A program made the position numbers and the translations under genes. Source: Clostridia bacterium (GTDB lineage Bacteria; Bacillota; Sulfobacillia; SLMV01). Taken from it: 37,313 nt of DNA. The stretch covers positions 1-37,313 of the forward strand of contig PUNF01000216.1 in the NCBI GenBank assembly GCA_003552525.1, given 5' to 3'. Below are positions 10,982 to 18,961 of this stretch, piece after piece (position 1 is the first letter of the stretch; every line of letters starts with the position of its first letter). The notes below the pieces were generated by a model. The model was given only the letters and a program-made list of their open reading frames with translations, did not search any database and had not been told where the DNA came from.

Positions 10982-11880
10982 CACGAAACCTCGCGATACA
11001 GTTTGGATCCCTCGCGCTTAAGAATCCACTGGTGGCGGTGTCGGGCACCTTCGGATACGGTTTTGATTATGAACCCGTCCTGTGTCCGGAGGACTTCGGA
11101 GCCATCGTCGTCAAGGGTACTTCTATCACGCCGTGGCCAGGAAATCCTCCCCCGAGAATCGTGGAAACCCCCTCCGGCATGTTGAACGCGATCGGGTTGG
11201 AGAATCCCGGGGTTGACGTGCTAATCGAGGAGTATTTGCCCCGCCTCGCTGCGCGCGATACCCGCATCATCGTCAACGTGGTGGGCAAGACCGTAGACGA
11301 ATATGTTGCCGTGGCAGAGCGCCTGCGCGGTCACGAAGCCGTCGATGCGCTGGAGCTGAACATCAGCTGCCCGAACGTGGACGCCGGTGGCATGAGTTTT
11401 GGTACGTCACCCTCGGAAACCGAGCGGCTCGTCGGTGCGGTCCGGGATGTCACCGGGGCACCGCTCATCGTCAAGCTGACGCCCAATATCACGGACATTG
11501 CCGGGATCGCCCGGGCGGCGGAGTCGGCCGGAGCCGATGCGCTGAGCCTGATCAACACACTACTCGGTATGGCAATCGATGTGGAAGCGGAAAAACCCGT
11601 ACTCGCGAACGTGGTCGGCGGTCTGTCGGGTCCGGCCATACGCCCGGTGGCGCTTCGCTGTGTTTATCAGGTCCGTGCCGCGACATCCCTCCCCATCATG
11701 GGACTCGGTGGCGTCGAGTCCGCGCAGGACGTGCTGGCCTTTATCCTCGCGGGTGCTTCGGCCGTCGGCATCGGCACGGCGATATTCCGCGATCCACGGT
11801 TGCCCGAGCAGATCATACATGACCTCCAGGCGTATCGTGCGCGATACGATGCTTGGCCGGTTGGGAGGGCACATCAATGA
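10978..11880 (+). CDS. pyrD: Dihydroorotate dehydrogenase, class 1B (GTG start)
   Basis: NPLVAVSGTFGYG, ELNISCPNVDAGGMSFG, VVGGLSGPAIRPVALR; adjacent to pyrK. Confidence 0.94.
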   Translation: MTRNLAIQFGSLALKNPLVAVSGTFGYGFDYEPVLCPEDFGAIVVKGTSITPWPGNPPPRIVETPSGMLNAIGLENPGVDVLIEEYLPRLAARDTRIIVNVVGKTVDEYVAVAERLRGHEAVDALELNISCPNVDAGGMSFGTSPSETERLVGAVRDVTGAPLIVKLTPNITDIAGIARAAESAGADALSLINTLLGMAIDVEAEKPVLANVVGGLSGPAIRPVALRCVYQVRAATSLPIMGLGGVESAQDVLAFILAGASAVGIGTAIFRDPRLPEQIIHDLQAYRARYDAWPVGRAHQ

Positions 11881-12584
11881 ACCCAAACGAGCGCATTATC
11901 GTCGCGTTGGATACCCCGGATCTGCAAAAGGCTTCGCAACTCGTCGAACGCCTTTCACCCGAGATTCGCCACTTCAAGACCGGCCTAGAATTCTTTTGTC
12001 GACAGGGACCACAGGGGGTTTTGGACCTAAAGCGCAGGGGTGCAGAAGTATTCCTGGATCTGAAGTTACACGACATTCCCAACACGGTGCGCGGTGCTGC
12101 GCGGGGCCTCGCGGGACTTGGGGTATGGATGACCAACGTCCACGCTTCCGGTGGCATTGAGATGATGCGGATCGCCCGCGAACAACTCCCGAATGCCCTT
12201 CTTTTGGCCGTGACCGTGCTCACCAGCTTTGACGAGGATACCTTTCGATCACACGTGGGTACATCCGAGTCGGTGGAGGATACCGTGTCTCGATGGGCAT
12301 TGGCGACGAAAGAGGCGGGTCTCGACGGTGTCGTGTGCTCGCCGAGGGAAGTCGAGATCGTGCGCGAGGCGGTGGGAGAAGGTTTTCTAATCGTCACGCC
12401 CGGCATTCGCCCCGCGTGGGCGGCCAAGGGAGACCAGCGACGGATCACAACGCCCGCAAAAGCCCTGGCATTGGGTTCCGACTACCTGGTTATCGGACGT
12501 CCAATCACCGGTGCAGATGATCCACTGCATGCCGCAAGGAAGATCGTCCGCGAGATGCGGGAGAACGAAGGGAGCATGGAATAA
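11877..12584 (+). CDS. pyrF: Orotidine 5'-phosphate decarboxylase
   Basis: IIVALDTPD, VFLDLKLHDIPNTV catalytic motif; ATGA overlap with pyrD. Confidence 0.95.
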   Translation: MNPNERIIVALDTPDLQKASQLVERLSPEIRHFKTGLEFFCRQGPQGVLDLKRRGAEVFLDLKLHDIPNTVRGAARGLAGLGVWMTNVHASGGIEMMRIAREQLPNALLLAVTVLTSFDEDTFRSHVGTSESVEDTVSRWALATKEAGLDGVVCSPREVEIVREAVGEGFLIVTPGIRPAWAAKGDQRRITTPAKALALGSDYLVIGRPITGADDPLHAARKIVREMRENEGSME

Positions 12585-13192
12585 TGGGTGACTATACCAA
12601 CTGGGATCAGCTGGAGGACATTCACGAGGATCAGATCATCGAAACCTTCAAGGATACGGGTGTATTGCTAGAGGGCCATTTCCGTCTCACATCAGGCAAG
12701 CACAGTCCCCGCTTTCTGCAGTGTGCCCGGGTGTTGCGATTTCCCGAGCATGCGGCGCCCCTTACGGGCTTGATGGCGCGGCCATTTCGGGACATGAAGA
12801 TCGACAAGGTGGTCGGGCCAGCGCTGGGTGGCATTATCCTCAGCTACGAAGTAGCCCGCTGGCTCAACACCGAGGCGATCTTCACCGAGAGACAGGACGG
12901 CGAGATGCGGCTTCGCCGGGGATTCTCCATCCAGCCCGGGGAACGGGTGCTCGTCGTCGAGGATGCCATGTCGACCGGGGGTTCGGTGAATGCCGTCATG
13001 GAAATCTGTTCACAGCGACAGGCGGATATCGTGGGTGTCAGCGTCCTGGTCGATCGCAGCGGAGGAAAGACCGAATTCGGTGTTCCGCTAGAGGCGGTGG
13101 TGAACCTCGATATCCCGGCTTATTCGCCGGCCGATTGTCCGCTTTGCCGCGAGGGTATTCCGCTGACCTATCCGAAGGACCTCGGCATGTAG
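12584..13192 (+). CDS. pyrE: Orotate phosphoribosyltransferase
   Basis: PRPP motif VLVVEDAMSTGGSVNAVMEI; LTSGKHSPRFLQCARVL; TAATG overlap with pyrF. Confidence 0.93.
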   Translation: MGDYTNWDQLEDIHEDQIIETFKDTGVLLEGHFRLTSGKHSPRFLQCARVLRFPEHAAPLTGLMARPFRDMKIDKVVGPALGGIILSYEVARWLNTEAIFTERQDGEMRLRRGFSIQPGERVLVVEDAMSTGGSVNAVMEICSQRQADIVGVSVLVDRSGGKTEFGVPLEAVVNLDIPAYSPADCPLCREGIPLTYPKDLGM

Positions 13193-13195
13193 GGT

Positions 13196-13274
13196 GAGGG
13201 CCCCAATCCGCTCGTAGAAAGGCCCTCTTTCCTCCCTATCCGCTAGGATGTGGGGGTAACAAAGAGGGTCTTTT
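13196..13274. terminator. Convergent terminator region with alternative pairings (pyrE / NFACT)
   Basis: GAGGGCC (13196-13202), GGCCCTCTTT (13221-13230) and AAAGAGGGTC (13261-13270) followed by TTTT; the middle arm can pair with either flank. Confidence 0.72.
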
Positions 13275-14994
13275 CGTTTCGATATATGACCATGCCGGGA
13301 CGTGCACCCTTGGGTTTTGTGACGTGCTTGACCAGCGTGAAATCTACGGCGACGTTGCTCGAATCCCGCGCTGCACTGTGTTGGGCAGCCACTTCGGCCG
13401 CCTCCTGGAGGATATGGGGTGGCGGGAGGGCTTCGTCCCACGGGCCGGGGAGGATGACGTGAGACCCGGGCAAATCCTTCACGTGGAACCATAGGTCATG
13501 GTCGGAAGCGAGGCGCATGGTAAGGTGATCGTTGCCGCGGCTGTTCTTCCCGACAAGGACCTCGTGGCCCGAGGGAAGGGCCTGGCGCAAGGGCTCGGGT
13601 GATGGTTGCTTTCGTCTGCGGGGCGGTGCCTGCTCCTTTCCGTATCCGGCGGCGGCGACTTCAGCTTCGAGGGCGTCGAGGGCCGGGAGAGATCCCGCGA
13701 GGTCCAGCTCGTACAATAGGTCCTGGATATAGCGAATCTCCCGCTCGGTTGCCCGAACCTGGCGCTTGGCCTTCTTCTCGGTCCGCTGCAGTCGCCGATA
13801 CTGGTGAAAGAATCGCGCGGCATTCTCCGAAGGCGTTCTTCGGGGGTCGAGGGTGATCTCTCGTGGCGTCCCCCCGGCGTAATAGTCGGGGACCTCGACC
13901 TTGCGGGCGCCGGTGGGAACCTGGTGCATGTATGCCGTGAGCAACTCGCCTTGCACGCGCTTCTCCTCGGCGGAATCTGCTCGTGAAAGGTCCTCCATTT
14001 GCTTTTTGCGCTTCTTGCGCGCTGCCTTCAATGCATCGGTCAGCGTCCGCTGCAGCCGCGCCCTCCTGCTGCGAATGCCGGTGATGGCATCGACGAGGGC
14101 AAAGTACGCATCCATGGCAGCGGAGGGACGCGATGTGCTGCGGCAATGGGCATGGGACGGTGGACACTCCTCGACCAGTAGGCCATAACATTCGGGGGCG
14201 GGGATACGAAGCGGTTGCTCGGGATTCACGGTGCAGATCCACGGTTGCCAGCGGCCCTTTTCGAGGTTTTCGCCCAGTTGCTGGAGGTGTTGCACGAGTG
14301 GATCTAGTACCCGCGAATCCGCTGGAAGCGGGTCGTTTGGATCGCAACCGATGTGCGCGAGAATTCTCCGCAGTCCCTGGGGTCCGGGTCCATCGATTCG
14401 ACGGACGATATGCAGCCAGGCCGGTGTTTCATCGTCGCGCCCCTCGAGAAGACCCCGCTGCGTGACTTCTGCTGGTGAGATGGTATTGCGTGCCGGGGGC
14501 AGTCGGTACGGATGGCCCGGCAGGACCGATCTGTGGGCGTTTCGATCTGCCGAGACAAAGCGCATCGCGGTGAGGATCTTATCCTCGTCTCCAGGGTGAA
14601 CCAGGATCACGTTGCTATTCCTCCCCATGGTCTCCACCATCAGTACCAGGGGATATTCATGTCCCAGCGCATCCCGCGCGGACAGCGAAATGCGGCACAT
14701 GCGGTCCAGCCCGATTTGCTCGAATCCCTCGATGCGGGCACGGAGAATGTGCTTTCGCAGGTTCATCACAAACGCACCCGGGTGATCGGGATGGGTAAAC
14801 TTGCGAAACGTCCGCTGGATACGGGCATCCTCTCGGCGGATTGATAACAGGATCTCGGCGCTGCCGCCCCTGCCATGTGTAAAAAGCAATAGCTCCCCGG
14901 ATCGATTGGTCGTGTGAATCCTCGCGATCCGATTGCCAACCAGCGCCCGGAGCTCGTCCAGGTTGGCGGCGAGGGCGATTGCGTCAAATGCCAT
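13243..14994 (-). CDS. rqcH: NFACT family protein (RqcH/Rqc2 homolog, fibronectin-binding-like)
   Basis: N-terminal MAFDAIALAANLDEL; C-terminal NFACT-R domain GHEVLVGKNSRGNDHLTMRLASDHDLWFHVKDLPGSHVIL; start trimmed from 15198 to ATG 14994. Confidence 0.92.
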   Translation of the reverse strand: MAFDAIALAANLDELRALVGNRIARIHTTNRSGELLLFTHGRGGSAEILLSIRREDARIQRTFRKFTHPDHPGAFVMNLRKHILRARIEGFEQIGLDRMCRISLSARDALGHEYPLVLMVETMGRNSNVILVHPGDEDKILTAMRFVSADRNAHRSVLPGHPYRLPPARNTISPAEVTQRGLLEGRDDETPAWLHIVRRIDGPGPQGLRRILAHIGCDPNDPLPADSRVLDPLVQHLQQLGENLEKGRWQPWICTVNPEQPLRIPAPECYGLLVEECPPSHAHCRSTSRPSAAMDAYFALVDAITGIRSRRARLQRTLTDALKAARKKRKKQMEDLSRADSAEEKRVQGELLTAYMHQVPTGARKVEVPDYYAGGTPREITLDPRRTPSENAARFFHQYRRLQRTEKKAKRQVRATEREIRYIQDLLYELDLAGSLPALDALEAEVAAAGYGKEQAPPRRRKQPSPEPLRQALPSGHEVLVGKNSRGNDHLTMRLASDHDLWFHVKDLPGSHVILPGPWDEALPPPHILQEAAEVAAQHSAARDSSNVAVDFTLVKHVTKPKGARPGMVIYRNEKTLFVTPTS

Positions 14995-15103
14995 AGCGAT
15001 CACGTCTCCCCAGGTGGCTTCTGTCGTCTCGTCCACGTTGCTAATGATAGTGCGCGCACTGCCCGATGAGCAATCCCGTCCGCGTGCGAGCAAACCGCCA
15101 AAA

Positions 15104-15132
15104 TTGACAGCTATCACCAGCAGGGATATTCT
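15104..15132 (+). promoter_or_regulatory. Sigma-A-like promoter for the opine-dehydrogenase-like / B12 gene pair
   Basis: TTGACA (15104-15109), 17 nt, TATTCT (15127-15132). Confidence 0.75.
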
Positions 15133-15209
15133 ATGGATGAATATCGCATTTCTGATCCCACCGAGGATCCCGCTCGGATCGTGCATATTGAACGGCAAGG
15201 GGGTTCCCC

Positions 15210-16325
15210 ATGACGCGAGAGGTGCCCAAGAAACGGTTTACTGTCATAGGTGCCGGCGGCGGCGGCCAGGCCATGGCCGGATACCTGGCGTTGAAAGGTT
15301 TCGAAACCAGCCTTTACAACCGGAGCATCGAGCGCCTAGAAGCCCTGGTACGTGAAGACGGTGTGTATGTAGAGGGTGAAGTGACCGGCTTTGCTCCACT
15401 TCGGCAAATCACATCGGATATTGGTGCCGCACTGGATGCCTCGGATGTCGTGATGGTGGTGGTCCCGGCCTCGGGCCACCGGGCGATCGCGGCCAAATGT
15501 GCACCGTATCTCCGGCCTGATCATATCGTCATACTGAATCCAGGCCGAACCGGTGGTGCGCTGGAATTTCGCTTCGTGCTGGATGGTTTTGGGGCCCCCC
15601 GGGAAACCCTTGTGGCGGAGGCGCAAACGTTCATCTTCGCCAGTCGGGTGGTCGGATCGGCGCGCGCCCGGATATACGGAATCAAGCGCGTTGTCCCCGT
15701 CGCCGCCCTTCCGGCGCGACGGACTGCCCAGGCCCTCGAGACCGTGCGAGAGGCCTTCCCGGAGTTCGTGGCGGCCGAAAGCGTTCTCCAGACCAGTTTC
15801 GACAATATCGGTGCAATCTTTCATCCGGCACCCACCATCCTAAACGCGGCAAGGATCGAGTCTGGCACTCCCTTCGAGTATTACGTGGAAGGTGTCAGTC
15901 CGTCGGTGGGGGAAGTACTTGAGCAGATGGACCGGGAGCGGCGTGAGGTGGCTCGTGCACTGGGAGTGAAACCCCAGTCGGCCGTGGACTTCTTGCGGGC
16001 CGCCTACGGCGTCGAAGCGCAGAGCCTCTATCATGCCATGCGGACGAACCCGGGTTACGCCGGTATCGTGGCCCCTGGTTCGCTTCGGCACCGCTATATT
16101 AGCGAGGATGTCCCGGCGAGCCTGGTACCGATGGCTTCCTTTGGAGACCTGCTCGGTGTCCCAACACCGACCATCAAGGCCATGATTCACCTGGCGTGCA
16201 TCATCCATAACGTCGATTACTGGAGCCGTGGTCGAACCATCAACCGGTTGGGCTTGTCAGGCCGCGTCGCGGATGAGATCAAAGAAATCGTGCTGGAAGG
16301 GGAGAGGGGGCGGTTGTGCGGATGA
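15210..16325 (+). CDS. NAD(P)-binding octopine/nopaline dehydrogenase family protein
   Basis: VIGAGGGGQAMAGYLALKGFETSLYNRS Rossmann motif; ILNPGRTGGALEF; C-terminal helical region with FHPAPTILNAARIESGTPFEYYVEG. Confidence 0.82.
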   Translation: MTREVPKKRFTVIGAGGGGQAMAGYLALKGFETSLYNRSIERLEALVREDGVYVEGEVTGFAPLRQITSDIGAALDASDVVMVVVPASGHRAIAAKCAPYLRPDHIVILNPGRTGGALEFRFVLDGFGAPRETLVAEAQTFIFASRVVGSARARIYGIKRVVPVAALPARRTAQALETVREAFPEFVAAESVLQTSFDNIGAIFHPAPTILNAARIESGTPFEYYVEGVSPSVGEVLEQMDRERREVARALGVKPQSAVDFLRAAYGVEAQSLYHAMRTNPGYAGIVAPGSLRHRYISEDVPASLVPMASFGDLLGVPTPTIKAMIHLACIIHNVDYWSRGRTINRLGLSGRVADEIKEIVLEGERGRLCG

Positions 16326-17965
16326 ACACGAAGAGCGCTGGGACCTTTATTCTCGCGGCGACTCTGGGGGACTGCGTGCACGTGGCGGGGATATTGAACT
16401 TTCTCCGCCTGGCAGAGGCGCAGGGATACCGGACGCACTTTATGGGCACGCGCACCAGCACCGATGAGCTGGTTGAGGCGGCGCTTGAGTCCGATCCCGA
16501 TATTATTGCACTCAGTTTCCGACTGTCACCGGAGGTCGCGGAGGGCTTGCTCAACGATCTCGCCGATGCACTTCGGGAAGCCGGCCTGGAGGATAAGCGA
16601 TTGGTATTCGGTGGTACCGCACCGGTTTGCCGAGTGGCGCAGCAATCCGGGCTATTCGAGCGGGTGTTCGACGGTGCGAGCTCCGTGGATGAGATACTGG
16701 CGTTCTTGGGTGCTGAGGCCGGTGAGGATGTCGATATTCGGCCACCACAGGATCTCATAGAGCGCATCAAGGCGCGTGCGCCGCACCCGATTATCCGGCA
16801 CCACTATGGTCGGCCGTCCCTCGATGAGACGGTGAGCGGGATCGCGCATATTGCCGAATCGGGACTCGTCGATGTCATTTCCATCGGTCCGGATCAGAAT
16901 GCACAGGCCGCATTCTTTCGGCCAGATGAGCAGGATCCTCGCCAGGATGGTGCCGGCGGCGTCCCGGTGCGCACCCCGGGAGATCTGTCGAGGCTATACG
17001 ATGCGACACGACGCGGAAACCATCCATTACTCCGTTGCTACAGCGGCACACAAGATGTAGAGCGCTTCGCCGGAGTGTTGTTGGAAACCATACGGAATGC
17101 ATGGGCTGCAGTGCCCCTCTTCTGGTATAACATCCTCGACGGCCGCGGCCCGAGGGAAGTCGAGGTGTCGATCGCGGAATCTCGGGACCTGATGCGCTGG
17201 CACGGCGAACGCGGCGTCCCGGTCGAGGTCAACGAGGCACATCATTGGAGTCTCCGCGATGCACCGGACGTCGTGGCGGTGGTGGCGGCATATCTCGCGG
17301 CCCTCAATGCACGAGATGCAGGGGTCCAAGACTATATCGCGCAGCTGATGTTTAACACACCCCCGGGAACGTCGTTTGCCATGGACGTGGCCAAGATGCG
17401 GGCGAAGCTCGATCTCATCGAGACACTCGAACGCCCGGGATTCCGTGTGTGGCGGCAGGTAAGGACTGGTTTGTTCAGCTTTCCCGCGGATCCGGACATG
17501 GCCCGGGGCCAGCTGGCCTACTCGACGGTCGCGCAAATGGCCATGCGCCCCCATATTGTCCACGTTGTGAGCTACACAGAAGCGGACCACGCAGCGAATG
17601 CCGAGGAAGTCGTGGAGAGTGTGAAGATCGCCCGGCAGGTCATTCGCGAGACGTTGTTCGGTCTGCCCGACGTTTTCGGGGATGCGCGCGTAAGAGAGCG
17701 CAGGGACTCCCTGGTGGCAGACGCCCGCCGCCTGCTCGATGCAATTCGCGCGCTGGCCCCGCAGCAGGAGGATGCCCTTACGGATCCCGTCGTATTGGCG
17801 CGGGCTGTCAAACTGGGTCTTTTGGATGCACCACAGTTGCGGGGCAATCCCGCGGCGTCGGGTGAGGTGCAGACGCGGATGATCGAGGGGGCTTGCGTGG
17901 CCGTGGACCCGGATAGCGGGAGGCCCATTGATGAGGCGACGCGACTTCAACGCCTCATCGGCTAG
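16322..17965 (+). CDS. Cobalamin-binding domain protein with C-terminal mutase-like region (function unknown); GTG 16316 is an alternative start
   Basis: N-terminal ATLGDCVHVAGILNFLRLAEAQGYRTHFMGT with FGGTAP resembles a B12-binding Rossmann fold; C-terminal region resembles TIM-barrel B12 mutase large subunits; ATGA overlap with the preceding gene. Confidence 0.7.
   Translation: MNTKSAGTFILAATLGDCVHVAGILNFLRLAEAQGYRTHFMGTRTSTDELVEAALESDPDIIALSFRLSPEVAEGLLNDLADALREAGLEDKRLVFGGTAPVCRVAQQSGLFERVFDGASSVDEILAFLGAEAGEDVDIRPPQDLIERIKARAPHPIIRHHYGRPSLDETVSGIAHIAESGLVDVISIGPDQNAQAAFFRPDEQDPRQDGAGGVPVRTPGDLSRLYDATRRGNHPLLRCYSGTQDVERFAGVLLETIRNAWAAVPLFWYNILDGRGPREVEVSIAESRDLMRWHGERGVPVEVNEAHHWSLRDAPDVVAVVAAYLAALNARDAGVQDYIAQLMFNTPPGTSFAMDVAKMRAKLDLIETLERPGFRVWRQVRTGLFSFPADPDMARGQLAYSTVAQMAMRPHIVHVVSYTEADHAANAEEVVESVKIARQVIRETLFGLPDVFGDARVRERRDSLVADARRLLDAIRALAPQQEDALTDPVVLARAVKLGLLDAPQLRGNPAASGEVQTRMIEGACVAVDPDSGRPIDEATRLQRLIG
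17930..17959 (+). terminator. Hairpin at the 3' end of the B12 protein gene (weak terminator candidate, no U-tract)
   Basis: GATGAGGCG (17930-17938) / CGCCTCATC (17951-17959), 12-nt loop, spanning the last codons. Confidence 0.3.
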
Positions 17966-18067
17966 ACTCTTGTATCCGGTGATCCCGGGTTTCAGGACGG
18001 AAGGATTCCCGGGAGATGGGGTGTTCTTCGCCTTTTTTGACAAAAGGATGAGAGTGAAGGGTGTGCC

Positions 18068-18958
18068 ATGAGACTCTCTTTTACCAAGATGCACGCAGCG
18101 GGCAACGATTACATCTACGTCGATGGCATAGAGCGTCGACTACCGTACGTGGACTGGCCCCGGCTCGCGGTGGCGCTCTCGCGGCGTCGATTCGCTGTGG
18201 GAGCCGATGGGATCATCCTGATTCTGCCGTCGGAGCGGGCAGACTTTCGCATGCATCTTTTCAATGCCGACGGTAGCGTGGGGGACATGTGCGGAAACGG
18301 GGTTCGCTGTGTCGGTGCTTTTGCCTGGAATCGGGGGTTTATCGGGGTAGATCGTTTTGGTGTCGAAACGCGTGAGGGTATTGTCACCGTCGAGGTGCGC
18401 CCCGAGGCAGGCGAGCTGCACGTGGGAGCGGATATGACACCGCCGAGATTTCTCCGCTCGCAAATCCCCATGACCGGTGATCCGGCGAAGGAGGCCCTGG
18501 AGGTTCGCCTACAACTGCTTGACCGTTCGGTTCCGATCAGTGCCCTCCGCGTCGGAAACCCCCATTGTGTGATCTTCGTTCGCGACGTCGACGGCATCGA
18601 CCTCGACTCCCTGGGCCCGATGATCGAAAACCATGAGGCCTTCCCCGAGAGGACGAACGTCGAGTTTGCCGAGGTAGAGAGCCCCGATCGGATCCGGGCC
18701 CGGGTTTGGGAACGGGGGTCCGGGATCACGTTTTCCTGCGGAACGGGTGCCTGTGCGGTCGCCGTGGCGGCCATGCGGGCCGGTCGGTGTAACAGGGAGG
18801 TCCTCGTCCGGATGCCCGGGGGTAATCTCGATGTACGATGGGATGGCGAAGAGGGATTGTTCCTCGGCGGGCGGGTGCACGAAGTGTATCGTGGATCCGT
18901 CGAACTCACCGCGGAATACCTGCTCGAGGATGGGAACTCCAGTTCCGGGGGGTCATAG
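18068..18958 (+). CDS. dapF: Diaminopimelate epimerase
   Basis: FTKMHAAGNDYIYVD, MCGNGVRCVG and FSCGTGACAVAVAA motifs with both catalytic Cys. Confidence 0.95.
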   Translation: MRLSFTKMHAAGNDYIYVDGIERRLPYVDWPRLAVALSRRRFAVGADGIILILPSERADFRMHLFNADGSVGDMCGNGVRCVGAFAWNRGFIGVDRFGVETREGIVTVEVRPEAGELHVGADMTPPRFLRSQIPMTGDPAKEALEVRLQLLDRSVPISALRVGNPHCVIFVRDVDGIDLDSLGPMIENHEAFPERTNVEFAEVESPDRIRARVWERGSGITFSCGTGACAVAVAAMRAGRCNREVLVRMPGGNLDVRWDGEEGLFLGGRVHEVYRGSVELTAEYLLEDGNSSSGGS

Positions 18959-18961
18959 TAA

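Noticed and set aside
14995-15198. N-terminal extension of the NFACT ORF
   Set aside because: The sequence before MAFDAIALAANL does not match the NFACT N-terminus and overlaps promoter-like intergenic DNA.
15133-15209. Cobalamin riboswitch upstream of the opine-dehydrogenase-like / B12 gene pair
   Set aside because: The 5' UTR inferred from the promoter is only about 70 nt and I saw no B12-box-like element; too short for a known cobalamin riboswitch.
17027-18094. 355-aa minus-strand ORF
   Set aside because: Antisense to the B12-binding protein gene and composed of shadow-ORF-like sequence.
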